Assembly (NCBI GenBank): GCA_934408585.1
Contig: CAKRVA010000010.1
Coordinates: 1 to 56,957, forward strand
DNA length: 56,957 nt
Direction of reading: 5' to 3'
Origin: an uncultured Lachnospiraceae bacterium
GTDB lineage: Bacteria; Bacillota; Clostridia; Lachnospirales; Lachnospiraceae
The stretch's first letter is position 1; each line of letters opens with the position of its first letter. A model generated the notes under the pieces. That model ran no database searches. It was given only the letters and a program-made list of their open reading frames with translations, and was not told where the DNA came from. A program made the position numbers and the translations under genes. Positions 42,292 through 51,038 of the stretch are shown here, piece after piece.

Positions 42292-43125
42292 TTACAATTT
42301 TTCAATCCATGAAAAGAATTTATCTAAGCATTGATTCTCTTTTCGTGTTTCCAAAAACATTCCCGCCGTATACCACGAATGCGTGTTTTTCTTATCAACG
42401 ACTTCATAAAGTTCACATTCATTTCCTATGCTCTTCGCCTTATCGTAAAAACGTTCTACGCATGCGTAATTTATCACGCCATCATGTTTACTTTGAATCA
42501 GCAGCATGGGAATCTTATTTTTTGTCATAAGCGAAGTCGGTTCCCCTTTTGCTCTGTCATAATCTTTGGAAAACAACTGATTCAGCAGTATTTTGACCGA
42601 CCAAGACGCCTTAACTGAAAAGCAATATGGTCCTCCCACTCCGATAAAGCCAATAATATTTGACACATCTGTCGCATACTTTTCCTGTGCTTCCTTGCTA
42701 TAACAAAGAATGGAGGACAAATGTGCTCCGGCTGACGGTCCTGTCACAATTACTTTGGATGTATTGATTTCCTTTTTATTAAGGTATTGTATCGCTGACG
42801 TATATCCATTGCACACATCCTCGATCTGACATGGATATTTGTTCTTGGGTGACAATCTATATCCGATGGAAATAAATCGATACCCTGCTCCGGCAACGCA
42901 CTGACCAACAAAGTCAAAGTCTTTTGGTGTTCCAGCATTCCAGCCACCGCCATGTACCCATACAATAATCTTTTCGCTTACCATGCAGTCTGGTTCGTAA
43001 TATAAAAAGTACTGATTTTTATCTTGTCCGAACGAAACAACATCCGGAATAATCTTTTTCTGTACGCCAAACATCTTTTTGTATAAACCAAAGTAGCTCA
43101 AACTCTCACGTAATGAATCGTTCAT
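42292..43125 (-). CDS. alpha/beta hydrolase
   Basis: 277 residues. It has the oxyanion-hole motif VWVHGGGWNAGTPKD (HGGGW), the nucleophile elbow GPSAGAHLSS (GxSxG), an Asp in SKHDGVINY and the late His in NTHSWYTAG. The pattern is of the hormone-sensitive-lipase/esterase-like branch. AGGGGAAAAG precedes the start. A longer reading from 43158 exists without a good site. Confidence 0.9.
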   Translation of the reverse strand: MNDSLRESLSYFGLYKKMFGVQKKIIPDVVSFGQDKNQYFLYYEPDCMVSEKIIVWVHGGGWNAGTPKDFDFVGQCVAGAGYRFISIGYRLSPKNKYPCQIEDVCNGYTSAIQYLNKKEINTSKVIVTGPSAGAHLSSILCYSKEAQEKYATDVSNIIGFIGVGGPYCFSVKASWSVKILLNQLFSKDYDRAKGEPTSLMTKNKIPMLLIQSKHDGVINYACVERFYDKAKSIGNECELYEVVDKKNTHSWYTAGMFLETRKENQCLDKFFSWIEKL

Positions 43126-43136
43126 TCTCTTTTCCC

Positions 43137-43319
43137 CTATGCATTCTGTTTTATCCAATGTGTTATGCCTAAAATCAGCCAGATTATCGCCATTATGAAT
43201 AAAGCGATTACCTGTTTTGTTAAGTTTTCCATTTTCCCATCACTTACCATAAGTGCAGCAAGAAAAGTGACTGCTGATATTCCCCAACAAACAATGGCAT
43301 ATCCTTTTCTGTTTTCCAT
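43137..43319 (-). CDS. small two-helix membrane protein
   Basis: 60 residues. MENRKGYAIVCWGISAVTFL begins helix 1, and VIALFIMAIIWLILGITHW is helix 2, with a basic end. AGAGGGG lies about 8 nt upstream. It sits 11 nt before the hydrolase gene on the same strand. The function is unknown. Confidence 0.7.
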   Translation of the reverse strand: MENRKGYAIVCWGISAVTFLAALMVSDGKMENLTKQVIALFIMAIIWLILGITHWIKQNA

Positions 43320-43342
43320 AAAATTCCCCTTCTCTTCTGAAT

Positions 43343-43900
43343 TTAAATCCACATCAACCAGCAGAAAGTATCCGGTTCAATCTTGTCTGATTGATCAAGT
43401 GATATATCCAATTCTATATCCATAACCAGATCCCCGTCACAATCACATTTGACGGCAATATAATTGTCCGCCGGATAATATGCAGTTCCTCCGCCCTCTT
43501 GAATGCTATATTTTATAGTGTATTGAGAAGCTAATTCATCTAAAAACTGTTCTACAGATAAGCTCCTAGTCACTCCCACGCAAAACTTCTCTATCGCCCC
43601 CTGCAAACGAATTGCAGTAGCAGAATCAGAGAGAACATATTCCCCTGTCTCCTCGTCATAATCGCCGACAAAAATGATTTCGACGTCACTTTTGGGAATT
43701 GTAGCTGCAAACCGTCCCCCATGGTAGAATTCTGCATTCATTCCACCGGAATTTAAATAGTCTGCATAATTCATATCTTTGTAAGAAAGTAACTCATCAT
43801 TCCATTCTATCTTGTCCGGTTTATTGTTGCAAAAAACGTAACTCACACTACCTAATACAAGTAGAAATATTATAACACCTATTGTAATGTACTTTTTCAT
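43343..43900 (-). CDS. exported or membrane-anchored protein of unknown function
   Basis: 185 residues. The N-terminal helix KKYITIGVIIFLLVLGSVSYVF is followed by a soluble domain with LSYKDMNYADYLNSGG, VEIIFVGDYDEETGEYVLS and SIQEGGGTAYYPADNYIAVKCD. A Cys follows the helix but the context is not a clear lipobox. GAGGAGAC precedes the ATG. No family is recognised. Confidence 0.7.
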   Translation of the reverse strand: MKKYITIGVIIFLLVLGSVSYVFCNNKPDKIEWNDELLSYKDMNYADYLNSGGMNAEFYHGGRFAATIPKSDVEIIFVGDYDEETGEYVLSDSATAIRLQGAIEKFCVGVTRSLSVEQFLDELASQYTIKYSIQEGGGTAYYPADNYIAVKCDCDGDLVMDIELDISLDQSDKIEPDTFCWLMWI

Positions 43901-43956
43901 TTGTCTCCTCGTAATTTCCTATTTCATGCAACTCTATAAATGGAAAGAAGATACCA

Positions 43957-44661
43957 TTATTTCTTAATCTTCCGACTCACGAAAAATCCTGCTTCATCTT
44001 TTACCACTTCATATTCTTTTGCCATAGGATTTTCATCCCCAACCACACAATAGTCGCATTTGTCAGAGTTTCCACAAGTACCACAACGGATTAAAGTTCC
44101 ATGAAGTTGGCTGATGCCCCAATAGTCTGAATTGCAGAAAAGCGGAAGTACATGCATCAGATTATGTTTTTTTGCAAATTCTGCATTCGGGCATTGTGTA
44201 AAATGGTATCTGGCGGCATGATTCTTTTTATCGTATGGCTCTGATATGTTGCAGAAACATGCTGGATGCTGTGCGTATTGTTTTCGATCCTTTTTCCCCA
44301 CTTTTTGAAAAACGTTGTTGATTAGCCACATGTCAAAACTTCGATTCAGATTAATAACCTTTCCCAATCTTGCAAATTCTGACATAAACAGATTTGTGAC
44401 AAACTCCTGTAATTCTTCTACCGGTGGATGGTCCGGAAGTTGTGGGTACATGGAAAAAATAATGATACTACCATAGATTGCGAGTGCATGGCTGGTCTTT
44501 TTTCCACCGTAATCGGGAAGTTCTTCCAGATATTCGTTATACTGATGGCTGGTTGCCTCCCAGAGTTTAGTGCCTTCCCCTTCTCCATATCGTGCTTTCA
44601 GCCACTTTTCTATTTCCGCACAAAATTTTGGTATATCACTTAACTTCATATGTTCTGCCAT
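43957..44661 (-). CDS. ATC-hydrolase-like cysteine-rich protein, copy 1
   Basis: 234 residues. The N-terminal helical part precedes a cysteine-rich half with HPACFCNISEPYDK, YHFTQCPNAEFAKKHNL, FCNSDYWGISQLH and IRCGTCGNSDKCDYCVVG. The CP.....GL....P.FC..D pattern fits the L-2-amino-thiazoline-4-carboxylic acid hydrolase family as annotated widely, whose true activity is uncertain. GGGAGAAAA lies upstream. A second member lies at 48775-49389. Confidence 0.7.
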   Translation of the reverse strand: MAEHMKLSDIPKFCAEIEKWLKARYGEGEGTKLWEATSHQYNEYLEELPDYGGKKTSHALAIYGSIIIFSMYPQLPDHPPVEELQEFVTNLFMSEFARLGKVINLNRSFDMWLINNVFQKVGKKDRKQYAQHPACFCNISEPYDKKNHAARYHFTQCPNAEFAKKHNLMHVLPLFCNSDYWGISQLHGTLIRCGTCGNSDKCDYCVVGDENPMAKEYEVVKDEAGFFVSRKIKK

Positions 44662-44705
44662 AAATTTTCTCCCATCATGTAGATTTCATTGGTTGGATAT
44701 CAATT

Positions 44706-45197
44706 TTACAGATTGCATTCATTAATAATTGCAAAAGTCCTTGATGACGCTAACGTATCCATTTTCATATTTACCAAAGTATTTCTGTCCACCCATTTAT
44801 AAGCAATCGTTTCACCTTCCTGTAATATAATGGAATTTTTATCGCATTCCGTAGTACATAAATATTCTACATAAAGAGAACGATGTTCTTCATGTACGAT
44901 TCTTCGAATTTCAAGCAAATCAGAGGCTTCAATACCTGTTTCTTCTTTTAATTCTCTGATTGCGCAGTCTAAAGATGTTTCACCAGCCAATGCCGAACCG
45001 CCGGCTGTTAACTCCCACATTCCACCTAAATTCTTCTTAAAATCCCTTTGCATGAGTAAATATGTTCCATCCAAATGTCTCACAATTATTTCGCTGACCA
45101 AATGATACATTCTATCCGGAATTGTTTCTCCCCGTATCAGTTTGACGTTTGCTATTTTATAAAACTGCTTATCATATGCATCCCAGATTTCAACCAT
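44706..45197 (-). CDS. NUDIX hydrolase
   Basis: 163 residues. The Nudix box is GGSALAGETSLDCAIRELKEETG (start GGSAL, core REL.EE.G). The N-terminus WDAYDKQF resembles the IPP-isomerase/ADP-ribose-type group that opens with WD. GAGGAG lies 6 nt before the ATG at 45197; the ORF extends to a TTG that is not used. Cleaves nucleoside diphosphates linked to X; the substrate is unknown. Confidence 0.92.
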   Translation of the reverse strand: MVEIWDAYDKQFYKIANVKLIRGETIPDRMYHLVSEIIVRHLDGTYLLMQRDFKKNLGGMWELTAGGSALAGETSLDCAIRELKEETGIEASDLLEIRRIVHEEHRSLYVEYLCTTECDKNSIILQEGETIAYKWVDRNTLVNMKMDTLASSRTFAIINECNL

Positions 45198-45278
45198 TTT
45201 GTACTCCTCTAAGTTTGGATTTATTATTACAATTTTCAAAAGTATCTCTTGCTTCTCGCACGCTGTGCTTTCCGTATT

Positions 45279-45731
45279 CTATTCTATAACGAATCTCGCC
45301 AACTCAACATTTCCATCTTTCTCGGTGGATACCATGTTAAATCCGCACTTTTCGGTATAGAACTTTACATTTTCACTTTTATCTATGGGTGTTACCAAAG
45401 TAAATTTCTCCCAATCTTTATAAAAAGTTTTTACGAATTGAATTGCCTTTGTCCCCAAGCCTTTGCCCTGAAACTCCGGGACAATGCATAAGCAGCCAAT
45501 TTCATATGTGTTTTTTTCCAGCTCTTTACAGGAAATACAGCCAACCGGTTCCCTATCACATAGTATGATAAACTTCGGATATTTACATATTGACTCTTCC
45601 ATCATTTCTTTTGTTTTTCCATATCCCGGACACTCGCCGTATTTCAAATAATCACTATAAAACGAAGCATTATAAATGCCAATCAGAAGCTCTGCATCTT
45701 CTGGTATTGCTCGTCTGTATTCTATTATCAT
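45279..45731 (-). CDS. GNAT acetyltransferase
   Basis: 150 residues. It opens IEYRRAIPEDAELLIGIYN and has the acetyl-CoA loop CLCIVPEFQGKGLGTKAIQF and the FYTEKCGF end motif. AAGGTAACAA precedes the ATG, and the gene starts 6 nt after the YczE-like gene, so the two are likely cotranscribed. The substrate is unknown. Confidence 0.92.
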   Translation of the reverse strand: MIIEYRRAIPEDAELLIGIYNASFYSDYLKYGECPGYGKTKEMMEESICKYPKFIILCDREPVGCISCKELEKNTYEIGCLCIVPEFQGKGLGTKAIQFVKTFYKDWEKFTLVTPIDKSENVKFYTEKCGFNMVSTEKDGNVELARFVIE

Positions 45732-45737
45732 CGTTTG

Positions 45738-46364
45738 TTACCTTATCTTGAAAAACTGCTTTGCTTTTGCATTGACGAATTGGATAATCGGACCTGAGAT
45801 AATAACCGTAATGATTGTACAAATGCCAAACTTTCCGCCAAGCAAAACACCTATTACAACAACCAGAATATCTAATGCCATTCGGACAATTTTGACCTGC
45901 CAATTGTTTTTTTCTGCCAGGGCAAAAGTGACTGCCTCATAGGAACCTCTGCCAAGAGAGGCAGACGCATATAGTCCCGTTCCGATGGCAAACAAAATTA
46001 CCCCCAGCAACATGATAAAAAAGTTAATCCATCTAGAAGTACTATATACATGGCAGGTTGCAAATAAATCTACACAGGCACTGTATACAATTTGATACAG
46101 TACAGTTCCTATATGAATCTGACTTTTATCGTAAATCAGTGCAAACAAAATCATTCCCACGGCTACAGCAAAAGATGCCATACCAATGCTCAGATGAAAT
46201 GTTTCCGCTATGCCCTGCCACAGCACCGCAAGCGTGGCACCGCCAAATCCTGCATACAGTGCGAGCGTAATGCCATAGGCTGCAACAACAGAACCTGTCA
46301 CAATTATCACTATTTTCTTTAATAAGTCCTGCGAGGACAAGGATTCATTTTTATGGCTATTCAA
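45738..46364 (-). CDS. YczE/YyaS/YitT-family membrane protein
   Basis: 208 residues with about six helices. GSVVAAYGITLALYAGFGGA, LLGVILFAIGTGLYASASLG and YEAVTFALAEKNNWQVKIVR with VVIGVLLGGKFGICTII fit the YczE/YyaS group. These are integral membrane proteins without assigned function. It begins with TTG, preceded by AGAGGAAT; no ATG lies nearby. Repeat element B is immediately upstream. Confidence 0.88.
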   Translation of the reverse strand: MNSHKNESLSSQDLLKKIVIIVTGSVVAAYGITLALYAGFGGATLAVLWQGIAETFHLSIGMASFAVAVGMILFALIYDKSQIHIGTVLYQIVYSACVDLFATCHVYSTSRWINFFIMLLGVILFAIGTGLYASASLGRGSYEAVTFALAEKNNWQVKIVRMALDILVVVIGVLLGGKFGICTIITVIISGPIIQFVNAKAKQFFKIR

Positions 46365-46416
46365 CTCAAAATTCCTCTATTCTATAACTTCCTATTTTAT
46401 CGAATAAGTATATCCG

Positions 46417-46666
46417 TATAGTTCCGCATTTTCTATATGCATTATTTTCTGCATATTGCATCCCAAAAACAAGAAAATTTTTTCTATATGCGTATTTTTC
46501 ACTTACATAGAACCCAATTTTTTCTATATAAGAAAACAGACTCTCTATAATGTCCAAAATTTGACCTTGTTTTGGACATTATGACTTCTTATTTTTTTCA
46601 TATAGAAAATGTTCCTCTCACTGGTGGATATTTTTTGATAGTACTTTTCCATATAGAAAGTCCAAA
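46417..46666. repeat. modular inverted-repeat element, copy B
   Basis: Left boxes (TTTTCTATAT) start at 46429, 46480 and 46520. Right boxes (ATATAGAAAA) start at 46600 and 46651, the last as ATATAGAAAG. The central arms ATAATGTCCAAAA (46547-46559) and TTTTGGACATTAT (46570-46582) pair perfectly with a 10-nt loop. This copy lacks the third right box; the stop of the flanking lipoprotein gene lies 4 bp beyond the element end (46666). Confidence 0.85.
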
Positions 46667-46669
46667 ACG

Positions 46670-47608
46670 TCAAAACACAAAAGGAAATCTAAATTCTTCT
46701 CCAATGGAGAAAACAGAGTCACCTGATATCTCAGTAATTTTAAAACTCGCACCATCCCATCCATCAATTTTGATGATTCCTTTTATGCTTTCATCATCTG
46801 ATGTAAATTCCAGTTCTCCGTTTCCATTATCAACAAAAATTCCTTCTATTTCACCTCGCCTGTAAATGGAGATAATTACTTCATCCCTTTGTCCTACCCG
46901 TCCCTGTTGGGTAATCAATGCACTATATACGTTTTCTGTTCCCTGATTGTCCACAAAGTAACCGTACTTTGTAGATTTTTCCGGCATAACAAAGAATTCA
47001 CCTTTTATCTTTGCCAATTCATTGGCAAGAACATAAGCTCTATTCTTGGTAATTTCCTCCAAAAAGAAATTCTGAAGGACCGGATACACACTACCGCCTT
47101 CTTCTCTGGGTCCTATTGACAGTAATAACACTTCTTCCTTCATAGCTACCCAGTTTCTCTGTTCTTCCAGCATTTTATCCTTGGTTTGCTGATCTGCAGA
47201 ATTACTAAATCTGCTCCAAAGGTTATTCAATTCCGTATCCCATATTACAAAAAACCATCTGGCTGATAGATTCATTTCTAACTGCGATCGAGATGCATCT
47301 GCTACCTGAATGTATTTATCAGTAATCTTTTCAATATTCTCTAGTTCTTTTTGCAGAGAGGCTGAGTTTGATACTACATAGTCAACATCCTCCTTGATAT
47401 CTTCAGAATAGTCATGTGTGAAATCTACTTCCAGTATATCATCCAACTCGATATCATCGTACTCTTTGCTTGCAGCGTTGGATTGTTCTTCAACTTGTGA
47501 AAATTCACTTTCAGTACTTAATTCTTTATCTGCTGTTTCCTCTTTACCACAACCATCGCAAAGCAATGCCATTAATATTAATATCATCATACAAATTCTT
47601 TTTTTCAT
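46670..47608 (-). CDS. lipoprotein with LprI-like domain
   Basis: 312 residues. The signal RICMMILILMALLCDGC gives a Cys at about position 20. An acidic linker and a helical domain with DTELNNLWSRFSNSADQQ and EEQRNWVAMKEEVL follow, the pattern of LprI/DUF1311 domains (lysozyme-inhibitor-like). A C-terminal beta-rich domain ends RFPFVF, just inside repeat element B's border. The LprI link is by pattern only. Confidence 0.75.
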   Translation of the reverse strand: MKKRICMMILILMALLCDGCGKEETADKELSTESEFSQVEEQSNAASKEYDDIELDDILEVDFTHDYSEDIKEDVDYVVSNSASLQKELENIEKITDKYIQVADASRSQLEMNLSARWFFVIWDTELNNLWSRFSNSADQQTKDKMLEEQRNWVAMKEEVLLLSIGPREEGGSVYPVLQNFFLEEITKNRAYVLANELAKIKGEFFVMPEKSTKYGYFVDNQGTENVYSALITQQGRVGQRDEVIISIYRRGEIEGIFVDNGNGELEFTSDDESIKGIIKIDGWDGASFKITEISGDSVFSIGEEFRFPFVF

Positions 47609-47687
47609 ATGTTATGTACCCAACACCTTTCTTTCCAAATTATAATGTTCTGAGTTTTCTCGACTTATGATTTTCACAATTTGGACT

Positions 47688-47738
47688 CTACAAAAGCCCT
47701 CTTTTCTGTACTTCTTCCAACAGTTTAAGTTCCCCCAT
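47688..47738 (-). pseudogene. possible gene remnant before the lipoprotein gene
   Basis: The minus strand reads RTMGELKLLEEVQKRGLL and a TAG stop, open upstream for only ten more codons (SCVRTITRT). No ribosome site is present. It looks like the end of a lost helical domain, perhaps a DNA-binding one. The rest of 47609-47793 shows nothing else. Confidence 0.3.
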
Positions 47739-47793
47739 AGTTCTGGTTATTGTCCGCACACAAGAAGTACTCTATCCTCAAAAGAGTGCTCCA

Positions 47794-48246
47794 TCAATTC
47801 CCATTTCGTAGTTTCATATACAAAAGCGGATACGGATTACCTTCCTCATCAAGTTCCGTTCTTTTATATGTCTCGAAACCTAAATGTTCATAGAATCCAA
47901 CCGCCTGTGGGTTCTGTTCATTGACCGTCACTTCCCGGACTCCATAGTTACTAATCCCGTATTGTACCAGCTTCCTGCCAATTCCCTTTCCTCTTTCTGC
48001 CGGAGAGAGAAACAGCATTTCCAAGCGGTTATTTTCCGTTCCCATAAAAGCAATCACCTTATGGGATTCATTTTCCGCAATCATCAGATGCTCCACTCCG
48101 CTCAAAGCCTGTGGGACATATTCCTTAATCTGATTTATCTCCTCGTCTGATAGAAAGAGGTGCGTTGCCAGGACAGAATCTTCCCAGATATTTAGCAGAT
48201 TTTCCAATAGTGAAGGCTTTCTTTCCTGCACTTCATATATTTTCAC
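47794..48246 (-). CDS. GNAT acetyltransferase
   Basis: 151 residues from GTG 48246, which has GAGGAGG eight nt upstream; an ATG 15 codons earlier lacks a site. It contains WEDSVLATHLFLSDEEI (a common start for PhnO/YhbS-type members), FLSPAERGKGIGRKLVQY as the acetyl-CoA loop and NPQAVGFYEHLGFE. The substrate is unknown. Confidence 0.92.
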   Translation of the reverse strand: MKIYEVQERKPSLLENLLNIWEDSVLATHLFLSDEEINQIKEYVPQALSGVEHLMIAENESHKVIAFMGTENNRLEMLFLSPAERGKGIGRKLVQYGISNYGVREVTVNEQNPQAVGFYEHLGFETYKRTELDEEGNPYPLLYMKLRNGN

Positions 48247-48343
48247 GCCATCAACCTCCTCTGATTCCACCGATGATAATTCCATAATCAAAATAATGCC
48301 TCAAATATCTGCAAATCCACTTCCCGTTATCTGCAAGTACTTA

Positions 48344-48670
48344 TCACGCTCTGTACTTCTTGGCAATCACCAAACTGTAAATTATCATTATTGCTATGGT
48401 TTCCAGCATCACTCCCAGCACGGACAACAAAATATACGGCGTATTCTGACTGCTGAGTAACGGTGTTCCCAACACAATGAAAATCACTCCATACAGAATA
48501 AGCAACTTGCCGGTTGCACAATTATATCCCTTTATATCACTCACCGGAAACGTCTTAACATTCGCCCAAAAGCCAACTGCTTTCTTTGAAAAAAAGGCAC
48601 TGATTCCTATTCCAATCATCGCACAGCCAAGTATTGACCAGATAATAAATGCTGCCATTTCTCTTATCAT
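48344..48670 (-). CDS. three-helix membrane protein
   Basis: 108 residues. MIREMAAFIIWSILGCAMIG is helix 1, then FFSKKAVGFWANVKTFPVSD with the motif KGYNCATGKLLILYGVIFI, helix 3 and a basic end. The pattern resembles DUF3784-like membrane proteins common in Clostridia. AAAGGAGAG precedes the ATG at 48670. Confidence 0.75.
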   Translation of the reverse strand: MIREMAAFIIWSILGCAMIGIGISAFFSKKAVGFWANVKTFPVSDIKGYNCATGKLLILYGVIFIVLGTPLLSSQNTPYILLSVLGVMLETIAIMIIYSLVIAKKYRA

Positions 48671-48774
48671 AATGTATGCTCTCCTTTGATGGTCTTTGTT
48701 ATTTGAGCCGCTCACTCCGCCTGTCATAACGTATAATTACTATGTTGGAATTTATCCAGTATTTTCACACATCA

Positions 48775-49389
48775 CTAATTCCTGTAAAAATAAAAATCAC
48801 ATTTATCACTGCCTCGTCCTATCGTGCCTTGCCGCTTGAAGGTGATACCGGACATATTCCCAAAGACACGGTCATCGCTCAAGCAGAAAGTAGCTGTTAA
48901 TTCTTTGCATCCCAGCAATTCGCAATACTTCATATAGGGGCATTGCAAAACATCAGCCTTGTAATGTTTGTTGTCAGATTCAAATTCTGTCGTTTTAAAA
49001 CTTACTTCTTCATTGAACATGGTATCAATCATCTTGGGTAATATCTTAAAGAAAAGAGGTCGAATAAACGGAATCCTAGTCACAGCATTCAGACGTTTTC
49101 GATCAGGTTCTACACCTATTTTTACAGCTTCTTCGATTAAGCTTGTGGCTTCTTCACGCGAGATATATTTGATCATCTGTAGATAAAAAGCAGCTCTCGG
49201 AAAAATCATCTGTTCGGTATGTATCCTTTCCTTTTTAGACAAATCTTTGTATTTATCACATAATTCATTGCAAAGATTTACTGCATCTTTAATCAGAACA
49301 TCCGTCTGCTGACTTCCAATCTTCTTTCTTAGCTCATCCAAAACATAAGAGAAACCGCCAAGTTTTTCATAGTATCTTTTATTGACCAT
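48775..49389 (-). CDS. ATC-hydrolase-like protein, copy 2
   Basis: 204 residues. A helical N-terminal half is followed by LQCPYMKYCELLGCKELTA, then FCLSDDRVFGNMSGITFKRQ and TIGRGSDKCDFYFYRN. This is the standard pattern of proteins annotated as L-2-amino-thiazoline-4-carboxylic acid hydrolase, with conserved Cys and Asp residues. It is longer in the N-terminal part and only distantly like the gene at 43957-44661. GAAGGAG lies nine nt upstream. Confidence 0.85.
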   Translation of the reverse strand: MVNKRYYEKLGGFSYVLDELRKKIGSQQTDVLIKDAVNLCNELCDKYKDLSKKERIHTEQMIFPRAAFYLQMIKYISREEATSLIEEAVKIGVEPDRKRLNAVTRIPFIRPLFFKILPKMIDTMFNEEVSFKTTEFESDNKHYKADVLQCPYMKYCELLGCKELTATFCLSDDRVFGNMSGITFKRQGTIGRGSDKCDFYFYRN

Positions 49390-49475
49390 AATTCTATGCT
49401 CCTTCGCATTTGGAAATCCAGAGTTACCAGATTCTTTAACCTTAAATAGATGAAATATTAATTATTCTCAAAAAT

Positions 49476-49512
49476 GTGCCACAAATTAAAACTTTTTCTC
49501 ATTTTGTGGCAC
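49476..49512 (-). terminator. inverted repeat, likely terminator of the XRE gene
   Basis: GTGCCACAAA / TTTGTGGCAC, a perfect 10-bp stem with a 17-nt loop that can form an inner stem, followed on the minus strand by ATTTTTGAG. It lies 75 nt beyond the XRE gene stop. A regulatory operator is the alternative. The rest of 49390-49587 holds no gene. Confidence 0.5.
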
Positions 49513-49587
49513 TAACTAAGCATACTATCAATTTTGCCCAAAAGAAAATCTACAATATTTAGGTGGACTATATCTATCAAATTTATA

Positions 49588-50058
49588 TTATTTAGAATCA
49601 AACATTTCCATATAGATATCATATGCGGAAGTGCACTCTTTCACCGGCAGTCCGGTTTCATTCATAAGATAAGTTATTGCCTCTTGTCTGTTTTCAAATC
49701 TTTGTAAAAGCAGAGTTACTTCTGACATTCTCTTTAAAGCATTGCGAAACTCGTCAAAACTTATCTCTCTGGAAGAAGTATCATACAGCTCATGTTCCAA
49801 CAACATAAGAAGTTTTTCATCTGCTATATTTTTATATTTTTCATCACAAACAAATTCACCCGCAAATAATTCATTGACAGATATTTGCAGTATGTCACAA
49901 AGTAATCTGTATAAGCTTGCATCTGGTAAACAAACTCCATTTTCCCAGTTTGAAACAGAACGGTCCGTCACACCACATTTTTCAGCCAATTCCAATTGTG
50001 TCAGTTTTTTTCTTTTTCTACACTCTGCAATAAATGCTCCAATTTTCTTTTGGTTCAT
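49588..50058 (-). CDS. XRE-family helix-turn-helix regulator
   Basis: 156 residues. The HTH_3 domain lies at residues 5-60: IGAFIAECRKRKKLTQLELAEK, then GVTDRSVSNWENGVCLPD. A helical C-terminal part of about 90 residues without a known domain follows. AAAGGAG lies 10 nt upstream. Its targets are unknown; it may control the next genes on the strand. Confidence 0.92.
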   Translation of the reverse strand: MNQKKIGAFIAECRKRKKLTQLELAEKCGVTDRSVSNWENGVCLPDASLYRLLCDILQISVNELFAGEFVCDEKYKNIADEKLLMLLEHELYDTSSREISFDEFRNALKRMSEVTLLLQRFENRQEAITYLMNETGLPVKECTSAYDIYMEMFDSK

Positions 50059-50175
50059 ATTTTATCAACTCCTTTTCTGATTTGGATTATATAATATAAA
50101 AGTTGATATAAACACGAAATAAACCTTGAATATAGTACCGACAATTTCTGATTTTCTAGTTTTACAAAGTTGAAG

Positions 50176-50631
50176 TTATGAGCCCAAATATTCTTTATAA
50201 TTATATTGTTTATTTTCAACGTCAAATGTTTCCATGTAAGGAACGCCGTTCCTATATATCCAGCGTTCAACAAATAATGGTTTTACAACAAAGAGCCGTT
50301 CATTCTTTAATGACGAATATGCATCAAATGAGCCTCGAAAACACTTTTGGTATATATCGCAGAACTGAATATTATCCAATGGGCGACCTTTTTCTTCACA
50401 TATACCTTCTATTTGAATATTATCTATACACAAAGCAACATTTCTGTTGGATTTGATTTGACGATATTTTTTCATGGTATTGTCTGTCTGAAAATAAAAC
50501 ATACCATCAAATTGGATAACACTCATCATTCTTGATGACACTCTATTATTTTCAGAAGTTGAAAGAACCATTTTTCTTCCTTGTCCCAATTCTATAAGGA
50601 AAGCATTATATTTATCATTGAAAAGACTCAT
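50176..50631 (-). CDS. pyridoxamine 5'-phosphate oxidase-like protein
   Basis: 151 residues of the split-barrel flavin-binding fold: KMVLSTSENNRVSSRMMSVIQFDG, FYFQTDNTMKKYRQIKSNRNVALCI (read in blocks as FQTDNTMKKYRQI and NRNVALC), then QIEGICEEKGRP and a Tyr-rich tail. Such proteins bind FMN or heme. GGAGTGAT precedes the ATG. Element C is about 80 nt upstream. Confidence 0.88.
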   Translation of the reverse strand: MSLFNDKYNAFLIELGQGRKMVLSTSENNRVSSRMMSVIQFDGMFYFQTDNTMKKYRQIKSNRNVALCIDNIQIEGICEEKGRPLDNIQFCDIYQKCFRGSFDAYSSLKNERLFVVKPLFVERWIYRNGVPYMETFDVENKQYNYKEYLGS

Positions 50632-50714
50632 AGCATCACTCCAATTCCAATTTGTATATTCAATAGACTTGATTAATCCGACAAATCTTCGATTTATCGA
50701 ACTAGTATATTCTT

Positions 50715-51020
50715 ATAATCCCTCATTTTCTATATCCACTTTTTTCTTTACATTACATCCCAAAATCAAGAAAATTTTTTCTATATGTATATTTTCCTCT
50801 TATGTAAAACCCAATTTTTTCTATATAGAAAAACAGACTCTCTATAATATCCAAAATTTTACCTTGTTTTGGATATTATGACTTCTTATTTTTTCATATA
50901 GAAAATGTCCCTGTCGCTGGTGGATATTTTTTGATGATATTTTTCTATATAGAAAATCCAAACGTTCAAGCTGCAATTTGGGGGATATTTTTTGATGACA
51001 TTTTCCCATATAGAAAATCC
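50715..51020. repeat. modular inverted-repeat element, copy C
   Basis: Left boxes start at 50726, 50777 and 50817. Right boxes start at 50896, 50947 and 51008. The central arms ATAATATCCAAAA (50844-50856) and TTTTGGATATTAT (50867-50879) pair perfectly; relative to copy B, G-C has become A-T on both arms. It lies between the GNAT gene (stop 51039) and the oxidase-like gene. Confidence 0.85.
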
Positions 51021-51038
51021 AAACCACCAAGTCGAACG

